Assembly: GCA_030593185.1 (NCBI GenBank)
Contig: JAUVHQ010000097.1
Span: 1 to 7,344 of the forward strand
Length of the DNA stretch: 7,344 bases
Direction: 5' to 3'
Source: Bacteroidota bacterium
Lineage (GTDB): Bacteria > Bacteroidota > Bacteroidia > Bacteroidales > VadinHA17
The notes under the pieces: model-generated
Seen by the model: only the letters and a program-made list of their open reading frames with translations
Databases searched by the model: none
Told to the model about the DNA's origin: nothing
Translations under genes and position numbers: made by a program
In this document: in pieces, positions 1 to 6,277 of the stretch
How the letters are laid out: each line of letters begins with the position of its first letter
Numbering within the stretch: the stretch's first letter is position 1

Positions 1-17
1 TCAGCATACAATTGCAA

Positions 18-731
18 TCAAAAGTTTGGGCTTAGCATGTACTTTGAATAGAATTTATCGATCAGATCCACTACTTCGTCGGCTTCATCTGCAATCTGAA
101 AAAGATCAAAATCTTTGAGACTAACATTGTTTTCCTGTTCAAGCACAGTTTCCTTTATCCATTTAATCAAACCTTCCCAGTAAGATGAACCTACAAGAAT
201 AATTGGAAATTTTCCGATTTTTTCAGTCTGGATAAGGGTAATGGCTTCAAAAAGCTCATCAAAAGTCCCAAACCCCCCGGGAAGAACAATAAACCCCTGA
301 GCATACTTCATAAACATCACTTTCCTGACAAAAAAGTGATCGAAAGTAATTAGCTTATCATGATCAATAAACATATTAGATTCCTGTTCAAAAGGCAGAG
401 CAATATTAATACCAACCGACTTACCTTTACCTTTCTTAGCTCCCATATTTGCTGCCTCCATAATCCCCGGTCCCCCACCGGTAATTACACCATAGCCCCT
501 TTGCGTAAGTTTGAATGCTATATCTTCCGAAAGTTTAAAGTATTTATTATCAGGTTGAGTTCTTGCTGAACCAAATATTGAAACACATGGACCTATTCGT
601 GCCATTTTTTCAAAACCCTCAACAAATTCAGATAGTATCTTGAATACTTTCCATGAGTCAGATGTCTTTATTTCATTCCAGTTTTTTTGCTTAAAGGCAT
701 GTTTTATTTTTTCCTCATTACTTGATGGCAT
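18..731 (-). CDS. LOG-family (TIGR00730) Rossmann-fold nucleotide 5'-monophosphate phosphoribohydrolase
   Basis: 237-residue cytoplasmic protein of the LOG family, often misnamed lysine decarboxylase. Characterised members hydrolyse the N-glycosidic bond of nucleoside 5'-monophosphates, releasing a free base and ribose 5-phosphate; plant and some bacterial ones act on cytokinin ribotides. Both diagnostic motifs are present: GGGPGIMEAAN at residues 85-95 and PGGFGTFDE at 151-159, which holds the catalytic glutamate. Between them is the conserved FFVRK arginine region at about 133-137. The roughly 45-residue charged N-terminus before the Rossmann core (SIFGSAR, 51-57) is longer than in minimal LOG proteins. 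The ATG is the first start after an in-frame TAA about 20 bases upstream; no Shine-Dalgarno is visible. It lies 313 bp downstream of uvrA on the same strand, separated by a repeat element, so co-transcription is uncertain. The family assignment is firm; the true substrate cannot be read from sequence. Confidence 0.93.
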   Translation of the reverse strand: MPSSNEEKIKHAFKQKNWNEIKTSDSWKVFKILSEFVEGFEKMARIGPCVSIFGSARTQPDNKYFKLSEDIAFKLTQRGYGVITGGGPGIMEAANMGAKKGKGKSVGINIALPFEQESNMFIDHDKLITFDHFFVRKVMFMKYAQGFIVLPGGFGTFDELFEAITLIQTEKIGKFPIILVGSSYWEGLIKWIKETVLEQENNVSLKDFDLFQIADEADEVVDLIDKFYSKYMLSPNF

Positions 732-800
732 AACTTTATTTGTATGAATTTAATTTTTATGGCTATATTATAACTAATTTAATATAATTTTCATTATTAA

Positions 801-831
801 GTCAGCAGTCTTCAGTCTGCAGTCGGCAATC
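801..831 (+). repeat. Heptad array, four GTCNNCA units
   Basis: Four contiguous 7-bp units start at 801, 808, 815 and 822. They share GTC at positions 1-3 and CA at 6-7, with variable middle bases (AG, TT, TG, GG), and are followed by ATC. The exact 7-base register is kept throughout, which is unlikely in unselected AT-rich DNA. Confidence 0.8.
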
Positions 832-917
832 ATAAAACTGACCTATACTTTTCAGGTTTTTGAATTATTTGACTAAGTAATGGTATGTTATAATTGTTTG
901 ATTGTTCTTTTCTTTCT

Positions 918-945
918 TGCCGACTGTGGATTGTTGACTGCCGAC
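918..945 (-). repeat. Heptad array, inverted copy of the 801-831 type
   Basis: Four contiguous 7-bp units start at 918, 925, 932 and 939 on the plus strand, with form TGNNGAC (one is TGNNGAT). Read on the minus strand they become GTCNNCA/ATCNNCA, the same family as the array at 801. The unit TGCCGAC occurs twice, at 918 and 939. A further TGATT follows at 946. Confidence 0.8.
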
Positions 946-1044
946 TGATTCTTAATGAAAACTGAAAATTAAGGGTTTTTTTAATCAATTTGTGAAACTA
1001 TGTTTTTTATTTTAGTTTTATCTTAAAATTAATTTCCGGAAAAA

Positions 1045-3906
1045 TTATGAATCCAGTACTTCCTTCAAATATTGTCCGGTATAGCTCTCATTTATATGGA
1101 TAATTTTTTCAGGTGCTCCTTCAGCAATTACATTACCTCCTCTTTGTCCCCCGCCAATACCAAGATCAATTATATAGTCAGCCATTTTGATTACATCCAG
1201 ATTATGTTCAATTACAATTATTGTATTCCCCTTATCTACAAGCCTGTTCAGCACCTTAAGCAATACTCTGATATCTTCAAAATGAAGACCAGTTGTAGGT
1301 TCATCAAGTATGTATAGTGTTTTTCCGGTATCTCTTTTCGAAAGCTCAGTGGCTAATTTCACTCTCTGTGATTCTCCACCGGAGAGAGTGGTTGATGGTT
1401 GTCCCAGCCTCACATAACCAAGACCTACATCCTGAAGGGTTTTCATTTTCTGACGTATAGAGGGAATATTCTCAAAAAAGCCAACTGCCTGATTTATAGA
1501 CATATCCAATACGTCACTAATAGATTTACCTTTATACTTAACCTCAAGGGTTTCCCTATTATATCTTTTGCTATTACAATCTTTACAGCGTACATGTACA
1601 TCCGGCAGGAAATTCATCTCAATTTTCATCACTCCAGCTCCCTGGCATGTTTCGCATCTGCCACCCTTAACATTAAAAGAAAATCGTCCGGCTTTGTATC
1701 CCCTGATTTTTGCTTCCGGTATTTGTTCAAACAATTTCCTAATATGGGAAAACATTCCTGTGTAAGTTGCCGGATTTGATCTGGGGGTTCTGCCAAGAGG
1801 TGATTGATTTACTTCGATAACCTTGTCAATATATTCAATTCCATCGAGATAGTCATAGGGTAACGGATCTTTTCCCGATCTGTATAATTGCTTTGAAAGA
1901 ATAGGATGCAGAGTCATATTAACAAGGCTTGATTTACCACTTCCTGAAACACCTGTAACGCAAATGAATTTGCCTATCGGGAAATTCACAGTTATAGACT
2001 TTAAGTTATTCCCTCTTGCTCCATTTACCCTGAGAGAAACACCTTTACCTTCACGACGGGTTCCGGGAACTTTTATCTCTTTGGTTTTTTTAAGGTATTC
2101 AGAAGTAAGTGTTTTTTTCTTCAGTATATCTTCGGGTGATCCAACAGCAACAATTTCACCACCCCGGCGACCGGCAAACGGCCCCATATCTATTACATGA
2201 TCTGCTGATACTATCATTTCCCTGTCATGTTCAACAACAATAATTGAATTGCCGGAATCCCTTAGTTTTTTCAATGCCTCTATAAGTTTGTGATTATCAC
2301 GCTGATGAAGCCCGATACTTGGTTCATCAAGTATATAAAGAACATTAACCAGTTGTGATCCAATTTGGGTCGCCAGTCTGATTCTCTGGCTTTCACCTCC
2401 AGAAAGGCTCCTGGCTGTTCTGTCAAGTGAAAGATATTCCAATCCTACATCGAGCAGAAAGAATAATCTTGTTCTGATCTCTTTAAGAATTTCGGAAGCA
2501 ATTAATTTCTGCCTTCCTGTAAGATGGTTTTCAACATCGTCAATCCACTGCGACAACTCCCTTATATCCATTCCTGAAAGCTCAGTGATGTTTTTATCAT
2601 GAATTTTAAAATATCTTGCTTCCTTTTTAAGCCGGGCGCCTTTACAGTCAGTACAAATTGAGTGTTTAATATACTGATGAGTCCATCTTTTCCTGTTTTT
2701 TGAATTATTTCCGTTATGGTATAAACTCCCAATATAGTTTACAACCCCTTCAAAGCTAAGGAAATAATTTGATGAGACTCCCAGGGGAGTGTTTGATAAC
2801 ATAAACGGCTCTTCTGAGCCATACAGGATAATATGAAGTGCTTCTTTAGGAATTTTAGCAATGGTCGTATCCAGATTAAAACCATATTTTTCAGCAATAG
2901 CTTCCAATTGCCAGAAAACAAGAATATTCCTGTATTTTCCCATAGGTTCAATGCCACCTTTCCTAATACTTTTTGAGCGATCGGGAATAATTTTCTTAAT
3001 ATCCACTTCAGGAACAGTTCCCAGACCGTTACATACCGGGCAGGCTCCTTGTGGAGAATTAAATGAGAATGTATGAGGAGCAGGTTCATTATAGGAAATG
3101 CCGGTTGTCGGACACATAAGATGCCTGCTATAGTAATGTATATCATCAGATAAAAGCACCATTAATATCCCATCCCCTTGTTCAAGAGCAATTTGAATAG
3201 ATTCTCTCAATCTCCCTGACGAAGAATTTTCAACTTTGATCTTATCTATAACTGTTTCAATATTGTGAATTTTGTACCTGTCAACCTTCATTCCCGGCAC
3301 CAGTTCTTTAATCTCTCCATCTATCCTTACATGAAGAAACCCTTTTCTCCTTATCCCTTCAAAAAGTTCTTTGTAATGACCTTTTCTTCCTTTCACCAAA
3401 GGCGCCAGGATCATTATATTTTTGGTTTTATACCTGTCAGACATTAAGGTGATAATTTGTTCATCGGTATACTTCACCATTTTTTCGCCAGTCTTCCATG
3501 AATATGCAAGTCCTGCCCTTGCATATAATAATCTTAAGAAATCATATATTTCGGTAATAGTTCCGACGGTTGACCGAGGATTTTTATTGGTTGATTTTTG
3601 TTCAATAGAGATCACCGGACTAAGGCCTTCTATTTTATCTACTTCAGGTCTTTCCATACCTCCCATAAACTGCCTTGCATAAGCAGAAAGGGTTTCCATA
3701 TACCTCCTTTGTCCTTCGGCATAAATTGTATCGAAAGCCAGAGATGATTTACCACTGCCGCTTAGTCCCGTAATTACTGTAAGCTTATTCCTGGGAATGA
3801 AAACATCAATATTCTTAAGATTGTGCTCCCGGGCACCTAAAACAATAATACCTGAAGTTTGATCTTTTGCTTTCAATTCTTTGAATAAGTTATGATACTT
3901 TTCCAC
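1045..3906 (-). CDS. uvrA: Excinuclease ABC subunit A (UvrA)
   Basis: 953-residue damage-recognition ATPase of nucleotide excision repair; it dimerises, loads UvrB on lesions and acts in the cytoplasm on DNA. Both ABC ATPase halves are complete. First half: Walker A GLSGSGKSS at 47-55, signature LSGGE at 501-505, Walker B LDEP at 526-529, H-loop His560. Second half: Walker A at 651-660, LSGGE at 841-845, LDEP at 867-870, His901. The UvrB-binding region lies at about 130-255. The C-terminal zinc module is intact (Cys751/754 and Cys774/777). The first zinc module is odd: its first pair reads CPTT (Cys265 only) while the second pair, Cys289/292, is kept. The length is close to the usual 940. The start must be GTG: an in-frame TGA immediately precedes it and no ATG occurs before Walker A. 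A TTG at codon 11 is the only near alternative. The gene appears monocistronic. Confidence 0.98.
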   Translation of the reverse strand: MEKYHNLFKELKAKDQTSGIIVLGAREHNLKNIDVFIPRNKLTVITGLSGSGKSSLAFDTIYAEGQRRYMETLSAYARQFMGGMERPEVDKIEGLSPVISIEQKSTNKNPRSTVGTITEIYDFLRLLYARAGLAYSWKTGEKMVKYTDEQIITLMSDRYKTKNIMILAPLVKGRKGHYKELFEGIRRKGFLHVRIDGEIKELVPGMKVDRYKIHNIETVIDKIKVENSSSGRLRESIQIALEQGDGILMVLLSDDIHYYSRHLMCPTTGISYNEPAPHTFSFNSPQGACPVCNGLGTVPEVDIKKIIPDRSKSIRKGGIEPMGKYRNILVFWQLEAIAEKYGFNLDTTIAKIPKEALHIILYGSEEPFMLSNTPLGVSSNYFLSFEGVVNYIGSLYHNGNNSKNRKRWTHQYIKHSICTDCKGARLKKEARYFKIHDKNITELSGMDIRELSQWIDDVENHLTGRQKLIASEILKEIRTRLFFLLDVGLEYLSLDRTARSLSGGESQRIRLATQIGSQLVNVLYILDEPSIGLHQRDNHKLIEALKKLRDSGNSIIVVEHDREMIVSADHVIDMGPFAGRRGGEIVAVGSPEDILKKKTLTSEYLKKTKEIKVPGTRREGKGVSLRVNGARGNNLKSITVNFPIGKFICVTGVSGSGKSSLVNMTLHPILSKQLYRSGKDPLPYDYLDGIEYIDKVIEVNQSPLGRTPRSNPATYTGMFSHIRKLFEQIPEAKIRGYKAGRFSFNVKGGRCETCQGAGVMKIEMNFLPDVHVRCKDCNSKRYNRETLEVKYKGKSISDVLDMSINQAVGFFENIPSIRQKMKTLQDVGLGYVRLGQPSTTLSGGESQRVKLATELSKRDTGKTLYILDEPTTGLHFEDIRVLLKVLNRLVDKGNTIIVIEHNLDVIKMADYIIDLGIGGGQRGGNVIAEGAPEKIIHINESYTGQYLKEVLDS

Positions 3907-3908
3907 TC

Positions 3909-3920
3909 AATATCGATATT
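3909..3920. promoter_or_regulatory. Perfect 12-bp palindrome next to the uvrA start codon
   Basis: AATATCGATATT is a perfect palindrome ending two bases before the uvrA GTG (on the minus strand). Part of it (3913-3919, TCGATAT) can alternatively pair with ATATCGA at 3933-3939, giving a 7-bp stem with a 13-base loop in the leader. It may be an operator or a leader hairpin that hides the start. Short AT-rich palindromes also arise by chance, so function is unproven. Confidence 0.3.
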
Positions 3921-3945
3921 AATTATGCAATTATATCGAAACTCA

Positions 3946-3953
3946 CAAAAGTA
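3946..3953 (-). promoter_or_regulatory. Candidate Bacteroidota -7 promoter element for uvrA
   Basis: On the minus strand this reads TACTTTTG, an exact match to the TAnnTTTG -7 consensus used by the primary sigma factor of Bacteroidota. It lies 39 bases before the uvrA GTG, leaving a plausible leader of roughly 30 bases. No clear TTTG/TTG -33 element is present at the expected spacing, so the call rests on the -7 match and its position alone. Confidence 0.45.
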
Positions 3954-4012
3954 CTTCTTTTTGTTTAAACCGGGAAAGGAATGAATAAAGAACTGTGTGC
4001 CGGTTTGAAGAG

Positions 4013-5449
4013 TTAGAACTTATAACTTACACCGGAAAACAGCCCAACAGAAAACGGATGAACATGAAGTCTGGTTCCTGACGAAAGTGAATTAAGGTAA
4101 TATTTAAAAGTAGGCTCAATACTAAATGATAACTGGTCTGTGAATCCATATTCAACTCCAAATCCAACAATGCTGCAATAATTAAATTTATAAATATTGG
4201 CGGTTTCCCCCAGGCTAATTCTTTTACCCTCAAATTCAGCAAAAGCATTATTACCAATAAGCAGGTTAGTACTTATACCTCCGAGAAGTTGAATATCTAT
4301 TATTCTGTCAATTACTTTATAACTTATAAGTAAAGGTATTTCAATATATTCAAAACTTTGTGTAATTTCTGAATCAAATCCTTCCAATCCATATTTTTCC
4401 GGGTCAAAATTTTCCAATGAATACTTTTCATTATATATAACCCTTGCAACCGTCATATCTTTGATATACAAATTTTCCGGTACCACTACCGTACCAAAAG
4501 AACTGCTAAGCATTATATTATTTTCCCCTTTCCCATCATCAGGTAATGTACTTACAATATAAGGGGGAACATCATAAGCTACTAAATCAGTAATCTTCTG
4601 CCCCATTCTTGAATAAAACAAACCTGTATGAATACTAATTCGATCAGCTGGTTTGTATTTAAAATTGAACCCACCGGAAAAAGCAATTATTCCCTCTTCC
4701 ACATTATCATACATCTCCTTAAAATTATCAGGCATACTTATTGTAATATTCCTGGAAGTATAAAGAGGAGAAAATTTAACTCCAAATGACCAACCACCTT
4801 GGTTTTCAATCTCATGATCGATAGGGCTACTCGCAAAGTCATTAAAAACAGGGAGTCCTTTATCACTGTAAGCAACCTTCGAATTAAGGATTAAAAATTT
4901 GGCATCCACGAAAGAACTAAGGTTTTTTGATTCGATAGGAAAATAATTCTCTGCCAGTAAAAGTGTATTTGCATCACCCCGGATATTGACCGGTTCACGG
5001 GTTTGTAAAACTTTATCAGGTGAAATATCTTCTGATTCTGCTTTAACAATATTTATTTGCGTTTCAGCTATAAGGGGTTTTTTAGCAGCTATACTTTCCT
5101 GCACAACTTTTTCTACAGACTTAATATCATCCTTTCCGGTTGGGATAATACTTTGAGTAAGTGGCGGAGTATCTTTTTGAAAGTTTTTCTGCACTATGGC
5201 TTGTTCATCCTGTAAATTCCCTGCAACTGATTTACCCGGTTTAGGTTTATTGATTATTGTATATAAGGAACCCACTACCAACAGCAATGTCACAGCTGCA
5301 GCAGCGTACCTGAAAACCGGAAAAGCTCTTTTCTTTCTATGTATACTAGTCTGCATTACCGCTTCCCATACTTCGGGAGGTGGTACAACCTCAAAATTCT
5401 TCAGCCTTTCCCTGAATATTCTGTCAATATTTTCTTCCTTAAAATCCAT
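4013..5449 (-). CDS. Putative anti-sigma-like membrane protein with C-terminal PorT-type outer-membrane beta-barrel domain
   Basis: 478 residues in three parts. Residues 1-45 are a charged, apparently cytoplasmic segment with a PPPEVWEAV motif at 23-31, ending in the basic stretch HRKKR (37-41). Residues about 46-66 form one hydrophobic helix (AAAAVTLLLVVGSLYTII at 49-66), predicted N-in. Residues 67-218 are a low-complexity, probably periplasmic linker. Residues about 219-478 look like an outer-membrane beta-barrel domain (PF13568/PorT type): alternating strands, the hallmark FEYIEIPLLISYK at 366-378, and a terminal aromatic (SYKF). There is no signal peptide or lipobox. The gene overlaps the sigma-factor stop by one base (TAATG), which implies translational coupling. 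By analogy with sigma/anti-sigma pairs the N-terminus probably holds the sigma factor; this is inference, and no zinc-binding anti-sigma motif is visible. The domain mixture is topologically puzzling. Confidence 0.75.
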   Translation of the reverse strand: MDFKEENIDRIFRERLKNFEVVPPPEVWEAVMQTSIHRKKRAFPVFRYAAAAVTLLLVVGSLYTIINKPKPGKSVAGNLQDEQAIVQKNFQKDTPPLTQSIIPTGKDDIKSVEKVVQESIAAKKPLIAETQINIVKAESEDISPDKVLQTREPVNIRGDANTLLLAENYFPIESKNLSSFVDAKFLILNSKVAYSDKGLPVFNDFASSPIDHEIENQGGWSFGVKFSPLYTSRNITISMPDNFKEMYDNVEEGIIAFSGGFNFKYKPADRISIHTGLFYSRMGQKITDLVAYDVPPYIVSTLPDDGKGENNIMLSSSFGTVVVPENLYIKDMTVARVIYNEKYSLENFDPEKYGLEGFDSEITQSFEYIEIPLLISYKVIDRIIDIQLLGGISTNLLIGNNAFAEFEGKRISLGETANIYKFNYCSIVGFGVEYGFTDQLSFSIEPTFKYYLNSLSSGTRLHVHPFSVGLFSGVSYKF

Positions 5450-6000
5450 TAACCAACCTGATTCCTTATTTTTTTATTATAATTTGCCAATTTTTCCTGT
5501 AATATTGCCCTGGCCCGGGATAAATTTGATTTTGATGTCCCTTCAGATATTTCCAACAAAGCACTTATCTCCTTATGTGAATAACCTTCAATTGCAAACA
5601 AGTTAAATACCATGCGGTATTTGGGTGAAAGCTCCTGAATAACTTTCATCAGATCCCGGGCTGACATTTCATCAATCACATTATAATCTGCTTTCTCAAA
5701 TTTCTCTGCTTCATCCTCATCAACCCTGTTTAGATAGTGCTTATCCCGGTACTTTTCCAGGGCAGTATTAACCATTATTCTTCTAATCCAGCCTTCGAAC
5801 GATCCTTTCCCTTTAAACTGATGCAAATTTGTGAACACTTTTATAAAGCCTTCTTGTAAAATATCCTTTGCATCGTCATAATTATCCGAATACTGGAGAC
5901 ATACTCCATACATCTTACCGGAATATTTATTATACAGCAATTCCTGTGCATTTGTATCTCCGGCAAGACAATCCTGGATTATATCGGGTAAACTTTCCAC
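5449..6000 (-). CDS. ECF-family RNA polymerase sigma factor (sigma-70 family, RpoE-like)
   Basis: 183-residue alternative sigma factor that would direct RNA polymerase to a small regulon. Region 2 spans about 20-88, with DAKDILQEGFIKVF at 43-56 (region 2.2, core binding) and GSFEGWIRRIMVNTALEKYR at 66-85 (regions 2.3-2.4, -10 recognition). Region 4 spans about 115-175, with the helix-turn-helix YSHKEISALLEISEGT at 140-155 followed by SKSNLSRAR, a pattern typical of Bacteroidota ECF factors. The length is normal and no region-1 or C-terminal extension is present. GTG is chosen as start: an in-frame TGA lies 15 bases upstream with no ATG between, and the reading begins just before the conserved IIQDCLAGD segment. 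Its stop overlaps the ATG of the membrane-anchored partner, making a two-gene cassette. The upstream region has an 18-bp inverted repeat that could serve autoregulation. Target genes cannot be inferred here. Confidence 0.95.
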   Translation of the reverse strand: MESLPDIIQDCLAGDTNAQELLYNKYSGKMYGVCLQYSDNYDDAKDILQEGFIKVFTNLHQFKGKGSFEGWIRRIMVNTALEKYRDKHYLNRVDEDEAEKFEKADYNVIDEMSARDLMKVIQELSPKYRMVFNLFAIEGYSHKEISALLEISEGTSKSNLSRARAILQEKLANYNKKIRNQVG

Positions 6001-6020
6001 TAATTTTATTGAAGTTCAGA

Positions 6021-6038
6021 ATTGATAAAATTATCAAT
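6021..6038. promoter_or_regulatory. Perfect 8-bp inverted repeat upstream of the sigma-factor gene
   Basis: ATTGATAA at 6021-6028 and TTATCAAT at 6031-6038 form perfect arms with a 2-bp spacer, beginning 20 bases upstream of the GTG of the ECF sigma gene. The tight symmetry and promoter-proximal position fit a dimeric regulator operator. The two-base spacer makes an RNA hairpin awkward. Its AT-only-plus-one-GC composition raises the chance of coincidence. Confidence 0.35.
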
Positions 6039-6109
6039 AAAATTCGTGTACAAAAAGCTTACCAAGATATTTTTTCAAAGAACTGCAATTTATAGATGAT
6101 CTGACCCCC

Positions 6110-6162
6110 TGAAAGGTTGCGTTTACAAAAAAAGTTTTGCACACCATAAAGCAACCTTTTCA
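6110..6162. repeat. Inverted repeat / potential hairpin in the divergent intergenic region
   Basis: AAAGGTTGC at 6112-6120 is matched perfectly by GCAACCTTT at 6151-6159. With one bulged T (6160) the pairing extends to TG at 6110-6111 with CA at 6161-6162, giving an 11-bp stem around a 30-base loop. A small inner inverted repeat CAAAA/TTTTG (6126-6130, 6135-6139) sits in the loop. It is more than 100 bp from either start codon and lacks a strong T-run on either strand, so it is not a typical terminator. It could be an operator pair, a small RNA hairpin or the scar of a mobile element. Function unknown. Confidence 0.4.
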
Positions 6163-6277
6163 TGTATCATTTCGTCATATGTTAAAACCCCTAAATTCAG
6201 TGTTACGCATTATAATTAATTTAGATGTAATAAAAACATAGTTCCTGAGTTAATATAAAGTTTAATTTGCTTTGTCA

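Larger units (their letters stand above)
791..958. repeat. Putative MITE-like element: inverted heptad arrays around an 86-bp core
   Basis: Two blocks built of 7-bp units face each other. The left block (801-828) is four units of consensus GTCNNCA; the right block (918-945) is four units of the reverse complement, TGNNGAC/T. The outer flanks also match in inverted orientation: TCATTA at 791-796 and TAATGA at 953-958. The whole forms a 168-bp inverted structure with an 86-bp AT-rich core at 832-917 that shows no coding potential. The periodicity and inversion are read directly from the sequence. That it is a mobile, non-autonomous element is inference from the symmetry and from similar heptads seen between genes in Bacteroidota. 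A structured RNA or a protein-binding array are alternatives. Confidence 0.55.
732..1044. other. Intergenic region between LOG gene and uvrA, carrying a heptad-repeat element
   Basis: This 313-bp AT-rich gap has no credible coding sequence on either strand. Its main content is the pair of oppositely oriented heptad arrays described separately. Near the uvrA stop there is a 10-bp palindrome, TTTCCGGAAA, at 1033-1042, and a weak AT-rich inverted repeat, ATTAA/TTAAT, at 968-972 and 981-985. Neither has the GC stem plus T-run of a convincing terminator. I see no TAnnTTTG-type promoter for the LOG gene here. Confidence 0.7.
6001..6277. other. Divergent intergenic region between ECF sigma gene and glycosyltransferase
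   Basis: This 277-bp AT-rich stretch should hold the promoters for both the sigma factor (leftward) and the glycosyltransferase (rightward). No exact TAnnTTTG element was found for either; the nearest, TTAATTTG just before the glycosyltransferase start, has one mismatch and would leave almost no leader. Its structured content is the inverted repeat at 6021-6038 and the stem at 6110-6162. No small gene or tRNA was recognised. Confidence 0.6.

Noticed and set aside
832..917. Core of the heptad element considered as a remnant of an IVP-type gene
   Set aside because: Neither strand gives any piece of the family signature such as EVGRML or NPEKY.
801..945. Heptad arrays considered as a CRISPR array
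   Set aside because: Units are contiguous 7-mers without spacers; no cas genes are in view.
1399..1779. 126-codon plus-strand open frame opposite uvrA
   Set aside because: Antisense shadow of the UvrA C-terminal ATPase and zinc region; no protein-like pattern.
2739..3146. 135-codon minus-strand open frame inside uvrA
   Set aside because: It overlaps well-conserved UvrA coding sequence in another frame, and its translation has no recognisable domain.
3967..4006. Inverted repeat AAACCGG/CCGGTTT between the barrel-protein gene and uvrA, considered as a terminator
   Set aside because: Only 7-bp arms with a 26-base loop and no following T-run on the minus strand.
5196..5606. 136-codon plus-strand open frame opposite the sigma factor and its partner
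   Set aside because: Spans two well-supported minus-strand genes and shows no family resemblance.
6272..6277. TTG at 6272 as the glycosyltransferase start
   Set aside because: An in-frame ATG two codons later gives the family-typical N-terminus and needs no rare start codon.
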